DNA of 64,000 nt from Nonomuraea wenchangensis (lineage in GTDB: Bacteria > Actinomycetota > Actinomycetes > Streptosporangiales > Streptosporangiaceae): the NCBI RefSeq assembly GCF_900111685.1, contig NZ_FOHX01000006.1:248001-312000 (forward strand), read 5' to 3'. Shown piece after piece: positions 26,022 through 34,677 of the stretch. The position numbers and the translations under genes are program-made. The number at the start of each line of letters is the position of its first letter. Position 1 is the stretch's first letter. A model generated the notes under the pieces. The model ran no database searches, was not told the origin of the DNA, and worked only from the letters and a program-made list of their open reading frames with translations.

Positions 26022-28946
26022 TCAGGCCAGCCGCAGCACCCCCCAGTGGCTGGTGTCGAGGTAGCCGCGGCCGGTGGCGTCGTTCCAGGTGACGGCGGCG
26101 GTGCGGGCCGCGCCGGTGGCGTCGTTGACCTGCATGTCGAAGCCGAGCAGGGCGCCCGGCTTCAGCGTCGCGGTGGGCAGCGCGACGGCGGCCTCGACGA
26201 CGTAGCCGCCGGGCACGGTGCGGGTCACGGCCTTGAGGTTGTCCTTGACGCCGGCCGCGTCGAAGGTGCCGCCGACGGTGAGCCGGCCGGAGAAGCTGAT
26301 CCGGTACTGCCCGTCGTCGTCGGTGTAGCCCTTGGTCTTGCCGTTGCCGGGGTCGACGAAGATCTCGACGGAGTCCTGCTCCCAGGCGTTCGGCGACTCC
26401 TCGCTGAGGGTGGGGTCGGTGACCTGGGCGAGCACGTACAGCGTGGAGCCGCTCCACAGCGACCGGACGGTGGCGGTCGCCCCTGAGGTGCCCTGGATCC
26501 AGGTGCCGGTGCGGATCTCGGGCGCGGCCCGCCAGGCCGGGTCCACGACGCCGTCGAGGACGGGCGCGCGGTGGGCGGCGGTGGTGAGCTTCACGGCGGG
26601 CGCGGGGGTGACCTTCCCGGTCCATGAGACGGCGGTGCCGCCGTCGCGTACGGTGACGTCCACGTCCGTGCCCTTGGGGACCAGGGCCTCGACGCGGTAG
26701 CCGGTGGGGGTCGGCCGGACGGCGGCCTTGGGCCCGCCCAGCCGGGTGACGGTCCGGGCGACGCCGTTCACGGTGAACGTCACCCGGTCGGCGGCGGAGA
26801 CGCTGCGGTCGGCGACCTCGGCGAGCACGTACATGCCGGCGGCCGTGGTGCGGGCCTGGAAGCCGGCCGACACCTCGCCCACGCGCGCGATGGGGGCGTC
26901 GGGCAGCAGGTCCCACTGCTGGTCGCGCTTGCCGTCGAGGACCACCTCGCCGGCCGGCGCCTCCAGGCGGCGCACCCGGGGCGGCAGTTTCGACGGGTCG
27001 GCCACGCCCCAGTAGGCGGGCTTGGCCTGCAACTCCCTGTCGAACAGCAGCGGCGCGTCGAGCCGGGTGATCGGCCAGGTGTTGAGCCAGCTCACGTCGT
27101 CGGACTCGCCCCAGACGGTGACGGAGCTGAGGTGCGCGGCCTGCCTCCGGAAGACGTCGAACAGCTCCTTGTAGCGGTGGCCCTGCTCGGCGATCAGCTC
27201 GTCGGGGATGGTGGGGTAGGAGGAGACGAAGTCGGTGTAGACGCTGACGTCGAGCTCGGTGACCTGCTGCTCGACGCCGAGGCCGGCGAAGCGCTCGATG
27301 GTGTCCTCGACGGAGGAGGCGGGCGGCTGCTCGATGTTGAGATGGAGCTGGTGTCCGACGCCGTGGATCGGCACGCCCTCGGCCTTGAGCCGCTTGACCA
27401 GCGCGTACAGGGCCTCGCGTTTGCGTGGGAACTCGGTGTTGTAGTCGTTGATGAACAGTTTCGCGGCCGGGTCGGCCTCGTGGGCGACGCGGAAGGCGGT
27501 GCGGATGAAGTCGAGGCCGGTGATCTCGTACCAGGGCGAGCGGCGCAGGCCGTCGGGCTGGTTCTCGTCCACGACCTCGTTGACGACGTCCCAGACCGCG
27601 ATCCTGCCCTTGTAGCGGGTGACGAGCGTGCGGACGTGGTTCTCCAGGCGGGTGAGCAGGGTTCGCTTGTCGGCGCCCTCGAACACCCAGGCCGGGGTCT
27701 GGCTGTGCCAGGCGAGGGTGTGGCCGCGGATCGTCATGCCGTGCCGCTCGCCGAAGGCCACGAGGTCGTCGGCGTCGCCGAAGGCGTACTCGCCCTCGCG
27801 GGGCTCGGTGGCGTCCCACTTCAGCTCGTTGCCGGGGGTGATGCCGCTGAAGTGCCTGGCCAGCAGCTCGCCGTGGACGCCGAAGGTGTCGGGGCGGGTG
27901 AGCGCGGAGCCCATGGTGAAGGGCACGCGGTCCTTCAGCGCCGGGATGTCGGTCTGGATCGGCTTGGGCGCGACGTAGGTCATCGCGAAGTCGTCGAGGT
28001 GGAAGGGGAAGGTGCCGGCCTCGGACTCGACGTACACGCTGAGGAAGTCCACGTCGCGCGAGAGCGTGTACGTCCCCGCGAGCCGCACCCACTCCCCCGC
28101 CGGCACGTCCGTGGGCGGCACGATTTGCTCGTAGCTGGGGGTGCCGGCGGTGCGCCGCTCGATCGACAGCCCGAGCCGGCCGGAGTCCACGCCGGCGCCG
28201 AGCCTGACCCACACCGACAGCTGGTACTGGTCGCCCTTGCCGAGGCGGCCGAGCACGTTGAGCGCCGGCCCGTCCCAGGAGGCGGAGCGGCCGGTGACGG
28301 CGAGGCCGCGGGCGCCGCCGTGGGCGGCCTCGGTGGTCGCGGCGAGGGTGGCGGAGGCGCGCGGCGACCAGTCCTGCGTGGTGCCGTCCTCGAAGTCGGC
28401 GGCGACCGGCTCGCGGGTGGGGTCGCCCTGCGGGGCGAGCACGACGTCGTCGAGGTGGTAGCGGCCGGTGGGGTCGTCGCTCTCGGCGTAGAGCTGCAGG
28501 TCGGTGGAGTCGGCGGTGAACAGGTAGGTGCCGGCCAGGCGAACCCACGTCCCGTCCGTGACGGTGCCGGCGGCGACCCGCTCGTACGTGGTCTCGCCCC
28601 CCGCCGGGGTGCGCTGCACGGTGAGCGCGATCGTCGCGGCGGGCTGCCCGGCGGCGAGCCGGACGTGGGCGCTCACCCGGTAGGTGACGCCTTTGACGAA
28701 CGGCGCGGCGAGCGAGGCCCCGTGCCAGTTCGCGGTGCGGCCGGTGACGAGCAGCGAGGCGGCGCCGCCGTGGGCGGCCTCGGTCGTGACGGCCACGGAG
28801 ACGCCGTCGCCGCGCGGGCTCCAGCCCTGCGTGGTGCCGTCCTCGAAGTCGTAGACGTGATCGGCGGCGGCCCGCGCGGGCAGCGCGGTCGAGAGGGACA
28901 GCACGGGCAGGAGAAAGGCCACCAGGGCCCGGAGGAGGGTGCGCAC
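26022..28946 (-). CDS. Multimodular GH10 endo-1,4-beta-xylanase
   Basis: A 974-residue secreted xylanase from GTG 28946, preceded by CAGGAG. After the signal peptide (LLRALVAFLLPVLSLSTALP) there are two CBM4_9/CBM22-type carbohydrate-binding modules (each starting with DFEDGTTQ), a GH10 catalytic domain (acid/base Glu457 in WDVVNEVVDE, nucleophile Glu564 in VTELDVSV, 107 residues apart as usual in GH10), and two C-terminal CBM9-type modules (VVLDGKRDQQWD and VLDGVVDPAWRAA). It would cut internal xylan bonds outside the cell. It is divergent from the pectin-degrading gene; the shared promoter region carries several palindromes. Confidence 0.93.
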   Translation of the reverse strand: MRTLLRALVAFLLPVLSLSTALPARAAADHVYDFEDGTTQGWSPRGDGVSVAVTTEAAHGGAASLLVTGRTANWHGASLAAPFVKGVTYRVSAHVRLAAGQPAATIALTVQRTPAGGETTYERVAAGTVTDGTWVRLAGTYLFTADSTDLQLYAESDDPTGRYHLDDVVLAPQGDPTREPVAADFEDGTTQDWSPRASATLAATTEAAHGGARGLAVTGRSASWDGPALNVLGRLGKGDQYQLSVWVRLGAGVDSGRLGLSIERRTAGTPSYEQIVPPTDVPAGEWVRLAGTYTLSRDVDFLSVYVESEAGTFPFHLDDFAMTYVAPKPIQTDIPALKDRVPFTMGSALTRPDTFGVHGELLARHFSGITPGNELKWDATEPREGEYAFGDADDLVAFGERHGMTIRGHTLAWHSQTPAWVFEGADKRTLLTRLENHVRTLVTRYKGRIAVWDVVNEVVDENQPDGLRRSPWYEITGLDFIRTAFRVAHEADPAAKLFINDYNTEFPRKREALYALVKRLKAEGVPIHGVGHQLHLNIEQPPASSVEDTIERFAGLGVEQQVTELDVSVYTDFVSSYPTIPDELIAEQGHRYKELFDVFRRQAAHLSSVTVWGESDDVSWLNTWPITRLDAPLLFDRELQAKPAYWGVADPSKLPPRVRRLEAPAGEVVLDGKRDQQWDLLPDAPIARVGEVSAGFQARTTAAGMYVLAEVADRSVSAADRVTFTVNGVARTVTRLGGPKAAVRPTPTGYRVEALVPKGTDVDVTVRDGGTAVSWTGKVTPAPAVKLTTAAHRAPVLDGVVDPAWRAAPEIRTGTWIQGTSGATATVRSLWSGSTLYVLAQVTDPTLSEESPNAWEQDSVEIFVDPGNGKTKGYTDDDGQYRISFSGRLTVGGTFDAAGVKDNLKAVTRTVPGGYVVEAAVALPTATLKPGALLGFDMQVNDATGAARTAAVTWNDATGRGYLDTSHWGVLRLA

Positions 28947-28953
28947 GGTGCTC

Positions 28954-28966
28954 CTGAAAGTTTCAG
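28954..28966 (-). promoter_or_regulatory. Palindrome CTGAAA-N-TTTCAG before the xylanase start
   Basis: A perfect 6+6 inverted repeat around one base, directly upstream of the xylanase ribosome site. GAAA-N-TTTC boxes are found near xylanase genes of streptomycetes. I infer an operator for a xylan-responsive repressor. Confidence 0.5.
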
Positions 28967-29026
28967 AAATCTCCCGATAATTAGCAGGCGGACTGTAGAG
29001 CCGGACGGCAGGGCGGTCAACACTCC

Positions 29027-29043
29027 TGCAACCGCTTGTTGCA
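29027..29043. promoter_or_regulatory. LacI-type operator-like site 1
   Basis: TGCAACCGCTTGTTGCA: matches the LacI-family core TGnAAnCGnTTn, and its outer TGCAA/TTGCA arms are also an inverted repeat. It lies between the xylanase and pectinase genes. Confidence 0.55.
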
Positions 29044-29049
29044 GAAAAC

Positions 29050-29066
29050 ATGCAGTTTTACTGCAT
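29050..29066. promoter_or_regulatory. Inverted repeat ATGCAG-N5-CTGCAT
   Basis: A perfect 6-bp inverted repeat seven bases after LacI-like site 1. It may be a second operator type or a short RNA hairpin; its role is unknown. Confidence 0.4.
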
Positions 29067-29102
29067 CCATTGACGGGTCAGCGGCGTTACGCGAACGTTT
29101 CA

Positions 29103-29116
29103 TGCAACCGATTGCC
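29103..29116. promoter_or_regulatory. LacI-type operator-like site 2
   Basis: TGCAACCGATTGCC fits TGnAAnCGnTTnCA at all but the last base and shares its first eight bases with site 1, 76 bases away. It lies 25 bases before the pectinase start, a good place to block transcription. Confidence 0.55.
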
Positions 29117-29140
29117 GCACCACCCTCTGCGAGGTTGCGC

Positions 29141-31396
29141 ATGCGACTTCTGTTACTCCTCCCCCTCTTGCTGACCCTCACCGCCACGCCCGCCGAAGCC
29201 CAGGCTCAGGGACGGGCCACGATCGTGGTCGCCGCTGACGGCACCGGCGACCACACCACCGTGCAGGCCGCGGTCGACGCCGTCCCCTCGGGCAACACCC
29301 GCCCGGTCACGATCCGGGTCCGCAAGGGCACCTACCGGCAGCAGGTGGTCATCCCGCCCGACAAGCCGTACATCTCCCTCGTCGGGGACACGCGCGACGC
29401 CCGCGAGGTGGTGCTGACCTTCGACGTCTCCGCGGCCACGCCGAAGCCGGACGGCTCGGGCCCGTACGGCACCTCGGGCAGCGCGTCGTACGTGATCGGC
29501 GCCCCGGACTTCACCGCCCGCAACCTCACCTTCGAGAACTCCTACGACGAGGCCGCGAACGGCCCCAGCCAGGCCGTCGCCGTCCGCACCACCGGCGACC
29601 GCCAGGTCTACGAGAACGTACGTTTCCTCGGCAACCAGGACACCCTCTACGCCAACACGGCCTCCGCCACCACGACCGCCCGCCAGTACTTCCGCGACTG
29701 CCACGTGGAGGGCGACGTCGACTTCATCTTCGGCCGCGCCACCGCCGTCTTCGACAACTGCGTGATCAGGTCGCTCGACCGGGGCAGCGCCGACAACAAC
29801 GGCTACGTCACCGCCGCCAGCACCGAGGTCGCCAACCCCTACGGCTTCCTCATTTACCGTAGCCACCTGGTCAGCGACGCCCCGGCGCGCAGCGTGCACC
29901 TCGGCCGCCCCTGGCCGGCCGGCGGCTCGGCGACCGCGCGCGGCCAGGTGCTGGTACGCGAGTCGTGGCTGGGCCAGCACGTCAAGGACGCCCCCTGGAC
30001 CGACATGTCCGGGCTGAGCTGGCGGGACGCCCGGCTGTCGGAGTACCGCAACGAGGGCCCCGGCGCGTCGGCCGGCGCGGACCGGCCGACCCTCACGCCC
30101 GCGCAGGCCGCCGCCTTCACCCCGGAGCGGTACCTCGCGGGCGCGGACGGCTGGAACCCGGTGCGCCGCACGCCGCCGCGCCCCGATCCGCGCGACCTGG
30201 GCCGCCAGGTGCCGCCCGCGAACGACGGCTGGGCCGCGGCGACCACGGGCACCACCGGCGGCTCGGCCGCCCGCCCCGAGAACGTGCACGTGGTCACCAC
30301 CCGCGCCCAGCTCAAGGCCGCGCTCGGCGACCCGGCCGACAACACGCCGCGCATCGTCTACGTCAAGGGCGCCATCGACGCCGACACCGACGACTCCGGC
30401 CGCCCGCTGACCTGCGCCGACTACGCCGTGGACGGCTACAGCCTCGCCGCCTACCTCGCCGCCTACGACCCCGCGGTGTGGGGCAGGACGAGCGTGCCGT
30501 CCGGCCCGCTGGAGGAGGCGCGCAAGGCGTCGTACGCGAAGATGGCCGAGCACGTCACCGTCACGATCGGCTCCAACGTCACCCTGGTCGGCCTGGGCCG
30601 CGACGCCGCGCTGAAGAGCTTCGGCCTGCGGATCAGCGGCGCCGACAACGTCATCGTCCGCAACCTCACCATCACCGACACCTCCGACTGCTTCCCGCAG
30701 TGGGACCCGACCGACGGCGCGGAGGGCAACTGGAACGCCTCGTTCGACAACGTCGAGGTCTCCGGCTCCACGCACGTCTGGCTGGACCACAACACGCTGA
30801 ACGACGGCGACAACCCCGACTCGGGCCAGCCGTCGTACTTCGGCCGGCCGTACCAGGTGCACGACGGGCTGCTCGACGTCGTGCGCGGCTCGAACTTCGT
30901 GACGCTGTCCTGGAACCACCTGAGCGGCCACGACAAGGTCATGCTGATCGGCAACACCGACAACCCTGCGCGCTACGCCGAGGAGGACAAGCTCAAGGTC
31001 ACCCTGCACCACAACTACTTCGAGGGCCTCGGGCAGCGCACGCCCCGGGTGCGCTTCGGGCAGGTGCACGTCTACAACAACTACGTCACCGGCGGGCCCG
31101 GCCACGTCTACAGCATCGGCGTGGGCGTCGGCTCGCGGGTGTACGCCGAGGCCAACGCCTTCGACGGCGTCCCGGCGGCGAAGGTGCTGACCGTCTTCGG
31201 CGGCACGGCGATCACCGCGCGGGACAACCTCGTGGACGGCCGGCCTGCGGACCTGGTGGCGGCCTACAACGCGGCCACCGGGGGCGCGCTCGGCGCCGAC
31301 GCCGGCTGGACGCCCGCCCTGGTCGGCCGGAAGCATCCGGCCAGGGCGCTCAAGGCGCTGGTGCCGGCCGGCGCGGGCGCGGGACGGCACCTGTAG
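29141..31396 (+). CDS. Pectinesterase (CE8) - pectate lyase (PL1) fusion
   Basis: A 751-residue secreted bifunctional pectinase. ATG 29141, seven bases after GAGG, gives a clean signal peptide (LLLLLPLLLTLTATPAEA). Residues about 25-330 are a CE8 pectin methylesterase: QAVAVR, NQDTLY (Asp167), GDVDFIFG (Asp194) and HLGRPW. After a linker, residues about 385-690 are a PL1 pectate lyase beta-helix: DNVIVRNLTITD, VWLDHNTLND, WNHLSGHDKVMLIG, and VTLHHNYFEGLGQRTPRVRF with the catalytic Arg region. De-esterification by the first half makes the substrate for the second, so the fusion is functionally logical. Transcription is probably controlled by the LacI-like sites upstream. Confidence 0.93.
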   Translation: MRLLLLLPLLLTLTATPAEAQAQGRATIVVAADGTGDHTTVQAAVDAVPSGNTRPVTIRVRKGTYRQQVVIPPDKPYISLVGDTRDAREVVLTFDVSAATPKPDGSGPYGTSGSASYVIGAPDFTARNLTFENSYDEAANGPSQAVAVRTTGDRQVYENVRFLGNQDTLYANTASATTTARQYFRDCHVEGDVDFIFGRATAVFDNCVIRSLDRGSADNNGYVTAASTEVANPYGFLIYRSHLVSDAPARSVHLGRPWPAGGSATARGQVLVRESWLGQHVKDAPWTDMSGLSWRDARLSEYRNEGPGASAGADRPTLTPAQAAAFTPERYLAGADGWNPVRRTPPRPDPRDLGRQVPPANDGWAAATTGTTGGSAARPENVHVVTTRAQLKAALGDPADNTPRIVYVKGAIDADTDDSGRPLTCADYAVDGYSLAAYLAAYDPAVWGRTSVPSGPLEEARKASYAKMAEHVTVTIGSNVTLVGLGRDAALKSFGLRISGADNVIVRNLTITDTSDCFPQWDPTDGAEGNWNASFDNVEVSGSTHVWLDHNTLNDGDNPDSGQPSYFGRPYQVHDGLLDVVRGSNFVTLSWNHLSGHDKVMLIGNTDNPARYAEEDKLKVTLHHNYFEGLGQRTPRVRFGQVHVYNNYVTGGPGHVYSIGVGVGSRVYAEANAFDGVPAAKVLTVFGGTAITARDNLVDGRPADLVAAYNAATGGALGADAGWTPALVGRKHPARALKALVPAGAGAGRHL

Positions 31397-31402
31397 GAGC
31401 CG

Positions 31403-31428
31403 GAGGGCCCGCCGGTCGGCGGGCCCTC
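31403..31428. terminator. Bidirectional terminator between convergent hydrolase genes
   Basis: GAGGGCCCGCC (31403-31413) pairs perfectly with GGCGGGCCCTC (31418-31428), loop of four. It lies between the pectinase stop and the 3' end of the next gene on the other strand. Confidence 0.75.
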
Positions 31429-31443
31429 GTCGATCAGGCGGGC

Positions 31444-34400
31444 TCAGGGCCCGTACGCCTTCACCTCCAGGAGCCCGACGCTGCTGGAGCCGTTGCCCGT
31501 GAGCAGCACCCGCAGCCGCGTGGTGCCGGTCGCGGTGAAGGTCACGTTGTTGTAGGCGTTCTTGGTCAGCGTGTACGCCGACGCGCCGGGCACGTCCACG
31601 TACGCGCTGCCGTTCCAGTACTGCAGCTTCCACGACGCCGGCATGTCGATGCCCTGGTCGTCGTCGAAGAAGTACACCTCGGCCCGGTTGAGCGTGCGCG
31701 AGGAGGACCAGGTCAGGTCCACCCACTGCTGCCCGGTCTCCGGCCAGCAGCCCCAGCGCGGGTTCACGGTGTCGTTCGACGAGGGCGGGTCGATCCCGTC
31801 GTTGACCGCGGCCACGCTCTCCCAGGAGGAGGTGTAGGACGCGCTCGCCGTGGCGGAGGTCGCCAGGTTGGCCGGCGGCTGCACGCCGCCCCTGTTGTGC
31901 ACCTTGATCTCGGTGAGGCCGGTCCGCGCGCCGGAGGCGGCCGTGGCCAGCACCCGCACCCGCTGCGCGGTGACGGCGGGGAACTGCACCACGTTGTAGT
32001 TGGCGCGCGGCGTGGCCGGGTTCTTCGCCTGGGAGGGCACGCTCACCCAGGCGCTGCCGTTGTGGTACTGGATGTCGTAGGAGGCCGGCGCCCGGTAGGT
32101 GGCGCTGGCCGGGCGGCTGTCCTTGAAGTAGAGCCGCACCTCGTTGAGGGTGCGGGCGGTGCCGAAGTTGAGCTCGTACCAGTCCTGGCCCGCGGTGGTG
32201 CCGCCCCAGAACGGCTCGTTGATGGGGTATCCGTCCACGGCGCCGGCCGTGGTGCTGCCGGAGGCGGTGGTGGAGGCCGTGGCGGTGGCGCCGGCGGCGA
32301 GGTTGGCGAGGTCGGCGGTCAGGTCGACGCCGGCCTTGGCGAGCAGGTCGACCATGCGGGCGCTGGTCTGGCTGACCTGGGCGGGCGCCTGCAGTCCCGA
32401 CACGGCGACGTTGTAGGAGACGGTGCCGGAGGTGGTGACGGCCCCGGTGGCCGGGTCCCAGGTGAACGGCACCAGCGACGACACGGTGGCGACGCGGCTG
32501 CCGTTGATGAAGATCGAGTAGCCCTGGGGCACGCCCGGGTAGCGGACGATCCCGTCGGCCGGGTCGTCCCAGACGATGGTCAGGTCGGCGTTGCGGTAGC
32601 GCAGGTTGTTGACGGTGAAGTGGGACCAACCGATGTTGATCGGCGACAGCTCCACCTTGGCGTCGTTGCGCGGGCGCAGGCCGGCGACGTCCTCGATCAC
32701 GGTCCAGTTGCTGCTGCCCAGGATGTTGTGGTGGATCCAGGAGCGGTAGGTGATGGACGAGCCGTTCCAGTCGGCCCAGAACTCGTTGGCGTCGGGCCAC
32801 TGGGTGTTGCCGCCGACGTACTGGGCCCAGGCGTTCCAGTAGAGCAGCTTCTTGTACCAGGTCGGGTCGATCCACTCGTTGGGGTAGTTGCGCAGCACCG
32901 AGGAGAGCAGGCGGAACTGCACGGTCGAGTTGATCGTGGAGAAGTTGTTGCTGCCGGTCCCGGAGGCCGCCTTGTCGGCCTGGTTCGCGGTGTAGAAGGG
33001 GAAGATCGGGTACTGCGCCGGATCGTTGAACAGGCGCAGCGCCTGCTTGTACGTCGCCGTGTTCGGGATCGCGCCGACCGCGAACGGGTAGTAGTTGTTG
33101 ATCTCCTTCCACGGCACCCACTCGTTCGTGGACTTCAGCCGGTGCTCGAACAGCTGCCGGCTCGGGTTCCACAGCACGCCGACGATGGCGTTCTGGATCT
33201 GGGTGGCGAGGTTGCGCATCTCGGTGGCCTTGGCCGTGTTGCCGATGGCCTCGTACGCCTGCGCGGCGGCGAGGGCCCCGCTGTACTGGTAGGCGGACTC
33301 GGCGCGGTCCATGCGGCCGGGCTTCCAGTGGAAGGAGACGGCGTCGGCGTCGTTGCCGGTGAGCGCGCCCCAGTCGTACTCGATGAGCTTGTTGTTGTCG
33401 GTGTCGTAGTAGGAGAGCTGGCCCTTGACGTCCTGCTCGGCGTAGCGGGCGAGGTTGGCGGCGATGCCGGGCTGGCCGCCGTGGATCTGGTAGCTCTTCC
33501 AGGCGGCCTCGGCGATGTACTGGGTGTAGCTGTTGGACCAGTTCTCGGGGTCGCCGGGGTTGTCGAGGAAGCGGCCGTTCTTGGAGGTCTGGCCGACGCT
33601 GAGCCAGTCGCCGTAGGCGTAGGCCGGGTCACGCAGGTACTTCAGGTCGTCGATGTGCATCGGCTGGGTCAGCGCGATGGCGTTGTTGTAGCCGAGCACG
33701 CCCTCCATCGACGTCGGGAACTGGAAGGTCTGGCCGGGGATGTCCGCGTCGAGGTGGTTGTAGCGCATCAGCCACCAGCGGTAGTAGACGTTCTTCTTGA
33801 TGCCGGGCTCGGGCACGTCGATGTAGGGGATGTTCTCGGCCCACCAGCGGTTGTACGCGCGCACGTGCGTGGCGAACGCGGTGGCGGGCGTGTAGCCGGC
33901 GTAGGCGTCGTACTCGGTGCGCGAGGCCGGGATCTCGTTGGTGACGAAGCCCATCACGACCTTGACGGTCACGGTGGCGCCGGCCGCGACGGTGACCGAG
34001 CGGTTGAGCCCGCCGCTGGAGACCGTGAAGCCGTCACCGGTGAGCCTCGGGTAGAGCGTGGTGAGGTTGTTGTAGGCGTTGACCTGGCCGGTCAGCTCGC
34101 TGCCGCTGCCCGTGGTCGCGTACGGCGAGGTGGCGCGGAGCTGCAGCGTGGTCGAGGCGGAGCCGCCGTTGGTGATGGCGAGGTTGGCGACGGCCACGTT
34201 GTTGTCGGTGATGAACTTGGTCTGGTCGATCGTCACCGACCCGGAGGTGTGCCGGCTCTTCCAGTGGCTCGGCGCCTGCCAGCGGGAGCTCACCTGCTCG
34301 GTGAACGTGCCAGGAGTGACGGCCACGGTGAACGCATTGGCGTTGCTGATGCTCTCCCAGTACGCCACCTGCCCCGCGAAGCCGAGCGTGCCGGGCGTGT

Positions 34401-34677
34401 GCGTCTTCATGAACAGCGCCCGGCCGCGCGTCATCAGCCAGGTGCCGGCCGGGTCGTTGCCGGGGCGGGCGAGCAGCCGGTCCATCCAGAAGTCGGTGCC
34501 GGAGCTCTCGGCGTCGTAGATGGCCCGCATCGTGTTGCCGGTCGTGTACGTGCCCGGCGGAGCCGGGACGGCCGGGCCGCTGAAGGCCGGATAGCCGATG
34601 GTCTGGTCGGCGTTGGCCGGGGCGCCCGCCACGACCAGGCCCGCGACCAGCAGAAGGGCGGTCAGGACACGTCTCAC
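31444..34677 (-). CDS. Secreted (alpha/alpha)6-barrel glycoside hydrolase with two F5/8-type binding modules
   Basis: A 1077-residue secreted protein. GTG 34677 overlaps the upstream gene's stop (GTGA) and has GGAGG nine bases before it; ATG 34692 is an alternative. A signal peptide (LTALLLVAGLVVAGAPANA) is followed by a beta-sandwich domain, then a helical toroid (YRWWLMRYNHLDADIPG, FPTSMEGVLGYNNAIAL, SAYQYSGALAAAQAYEAIG, VLWNPSRQLFEHR) like the MGH1/GH63-related (alpha/alpha)6 hydrolases, a small beta domain (NIGWSHFTVNNLRYRN) and two discoidin-like carbohydrate-binding modules. I cannot assign a GH number. With a GH43 gene upstream in the same operon, an arabinose-containing glycan is a reasonable substrate guess. 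Confidence 0.75.
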   Translation of the reverse strand: MRRVLTALLLVAGLVVAGAPANADQTIGYPAFSGPAVPAPPGTYTTGNTMRAIYDAESSGTDFWMDRLLARPGNDPAGTWLMTRGRALFMKTHTPGTLGFAGQVAYWESISNANAFTVAVTPGTFTEQVSSRWQAPSHWKSRHTSGSVTIDQTKFITDNNVAVANLAITNGGSASTTLQLRATSPYATTGSGSELTGQVNAYNNLTTLYPRLTGDGFTVSSGGLNRSVTVAAGATVTVKVVMGFVTNEIPASRTEYDAYAGYTPATAFATHVRAYNRWWAENIPYIDVPEPGIKKNVYYRWWLMRYNHLDADIPGQTFQFPTSMEGVLGYNNAIALTQPMHIDDLKYLRDPAYAYGDWLSVGQTSKNGRFLDNPGDPENWSNSYTQYIAEAAWKSYQIHGGQPGIAANLARYAEQDVKGQLSYYDTDNNKLIEYDWGALTGNDADAVSFHWKPGRMDRAESAYQYSGALAAAQAYEAIGNTAKATEMRNLATQIQNAIVGVLWNPSRQLFEHRLKSTNEWVPWKEINNYYPFAVGAIPNTATYKQALRLFNDPAQYPIFPFYTANQADKAASGTGSNNFSTINSTVQFRLLSSVLRNYPNEWIDPTWYKKLLYWNAWAQYVGGNTQWPDANEFWADWNGSSITYRSWIHHNILGSSNWTVIEDVAGLRPRNDAKVELSPINIGWSHFTVNNLRYRNADLTIVWDDPADGIVRYPGVPQGYSIFINGSRVATVSSLVPFTWDPATGAVTTSGTVSYNVAVSGLQAPAQVSQTSARMVDLLAKAGVDLTADLANLAAGATATASTTASGSTTAGAVDGYPINEPFWGGTTAGQDWYELNFGTARTLNEVRLYFKDSRPASATYRAPASYDIQYHNGSAWVSVPSQAKNPATPRANYNVVQFPAVTAQRVRVLATAASGARTGLTEIKVHNRGGVQPPANLATSATASASYTSSWESVAAVNDGIDPPSSNDTVNPRWGCWPETGQQWVDLTWSSSRTLNRAEVYFFDDDQGIDMPASWKLQYWNGSAYVDVPGASAYTLTKNAYNNVTFTATGTTRLRVLLTGNGSSSVGLLEVKAYGP

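Noticed and set aside
27132-29174. 680-codon plus-strand frame over the xylanase gene
   Set aside because: Opposite strand of a clear GH10 gene with no recognisable domains; a shadow frame.
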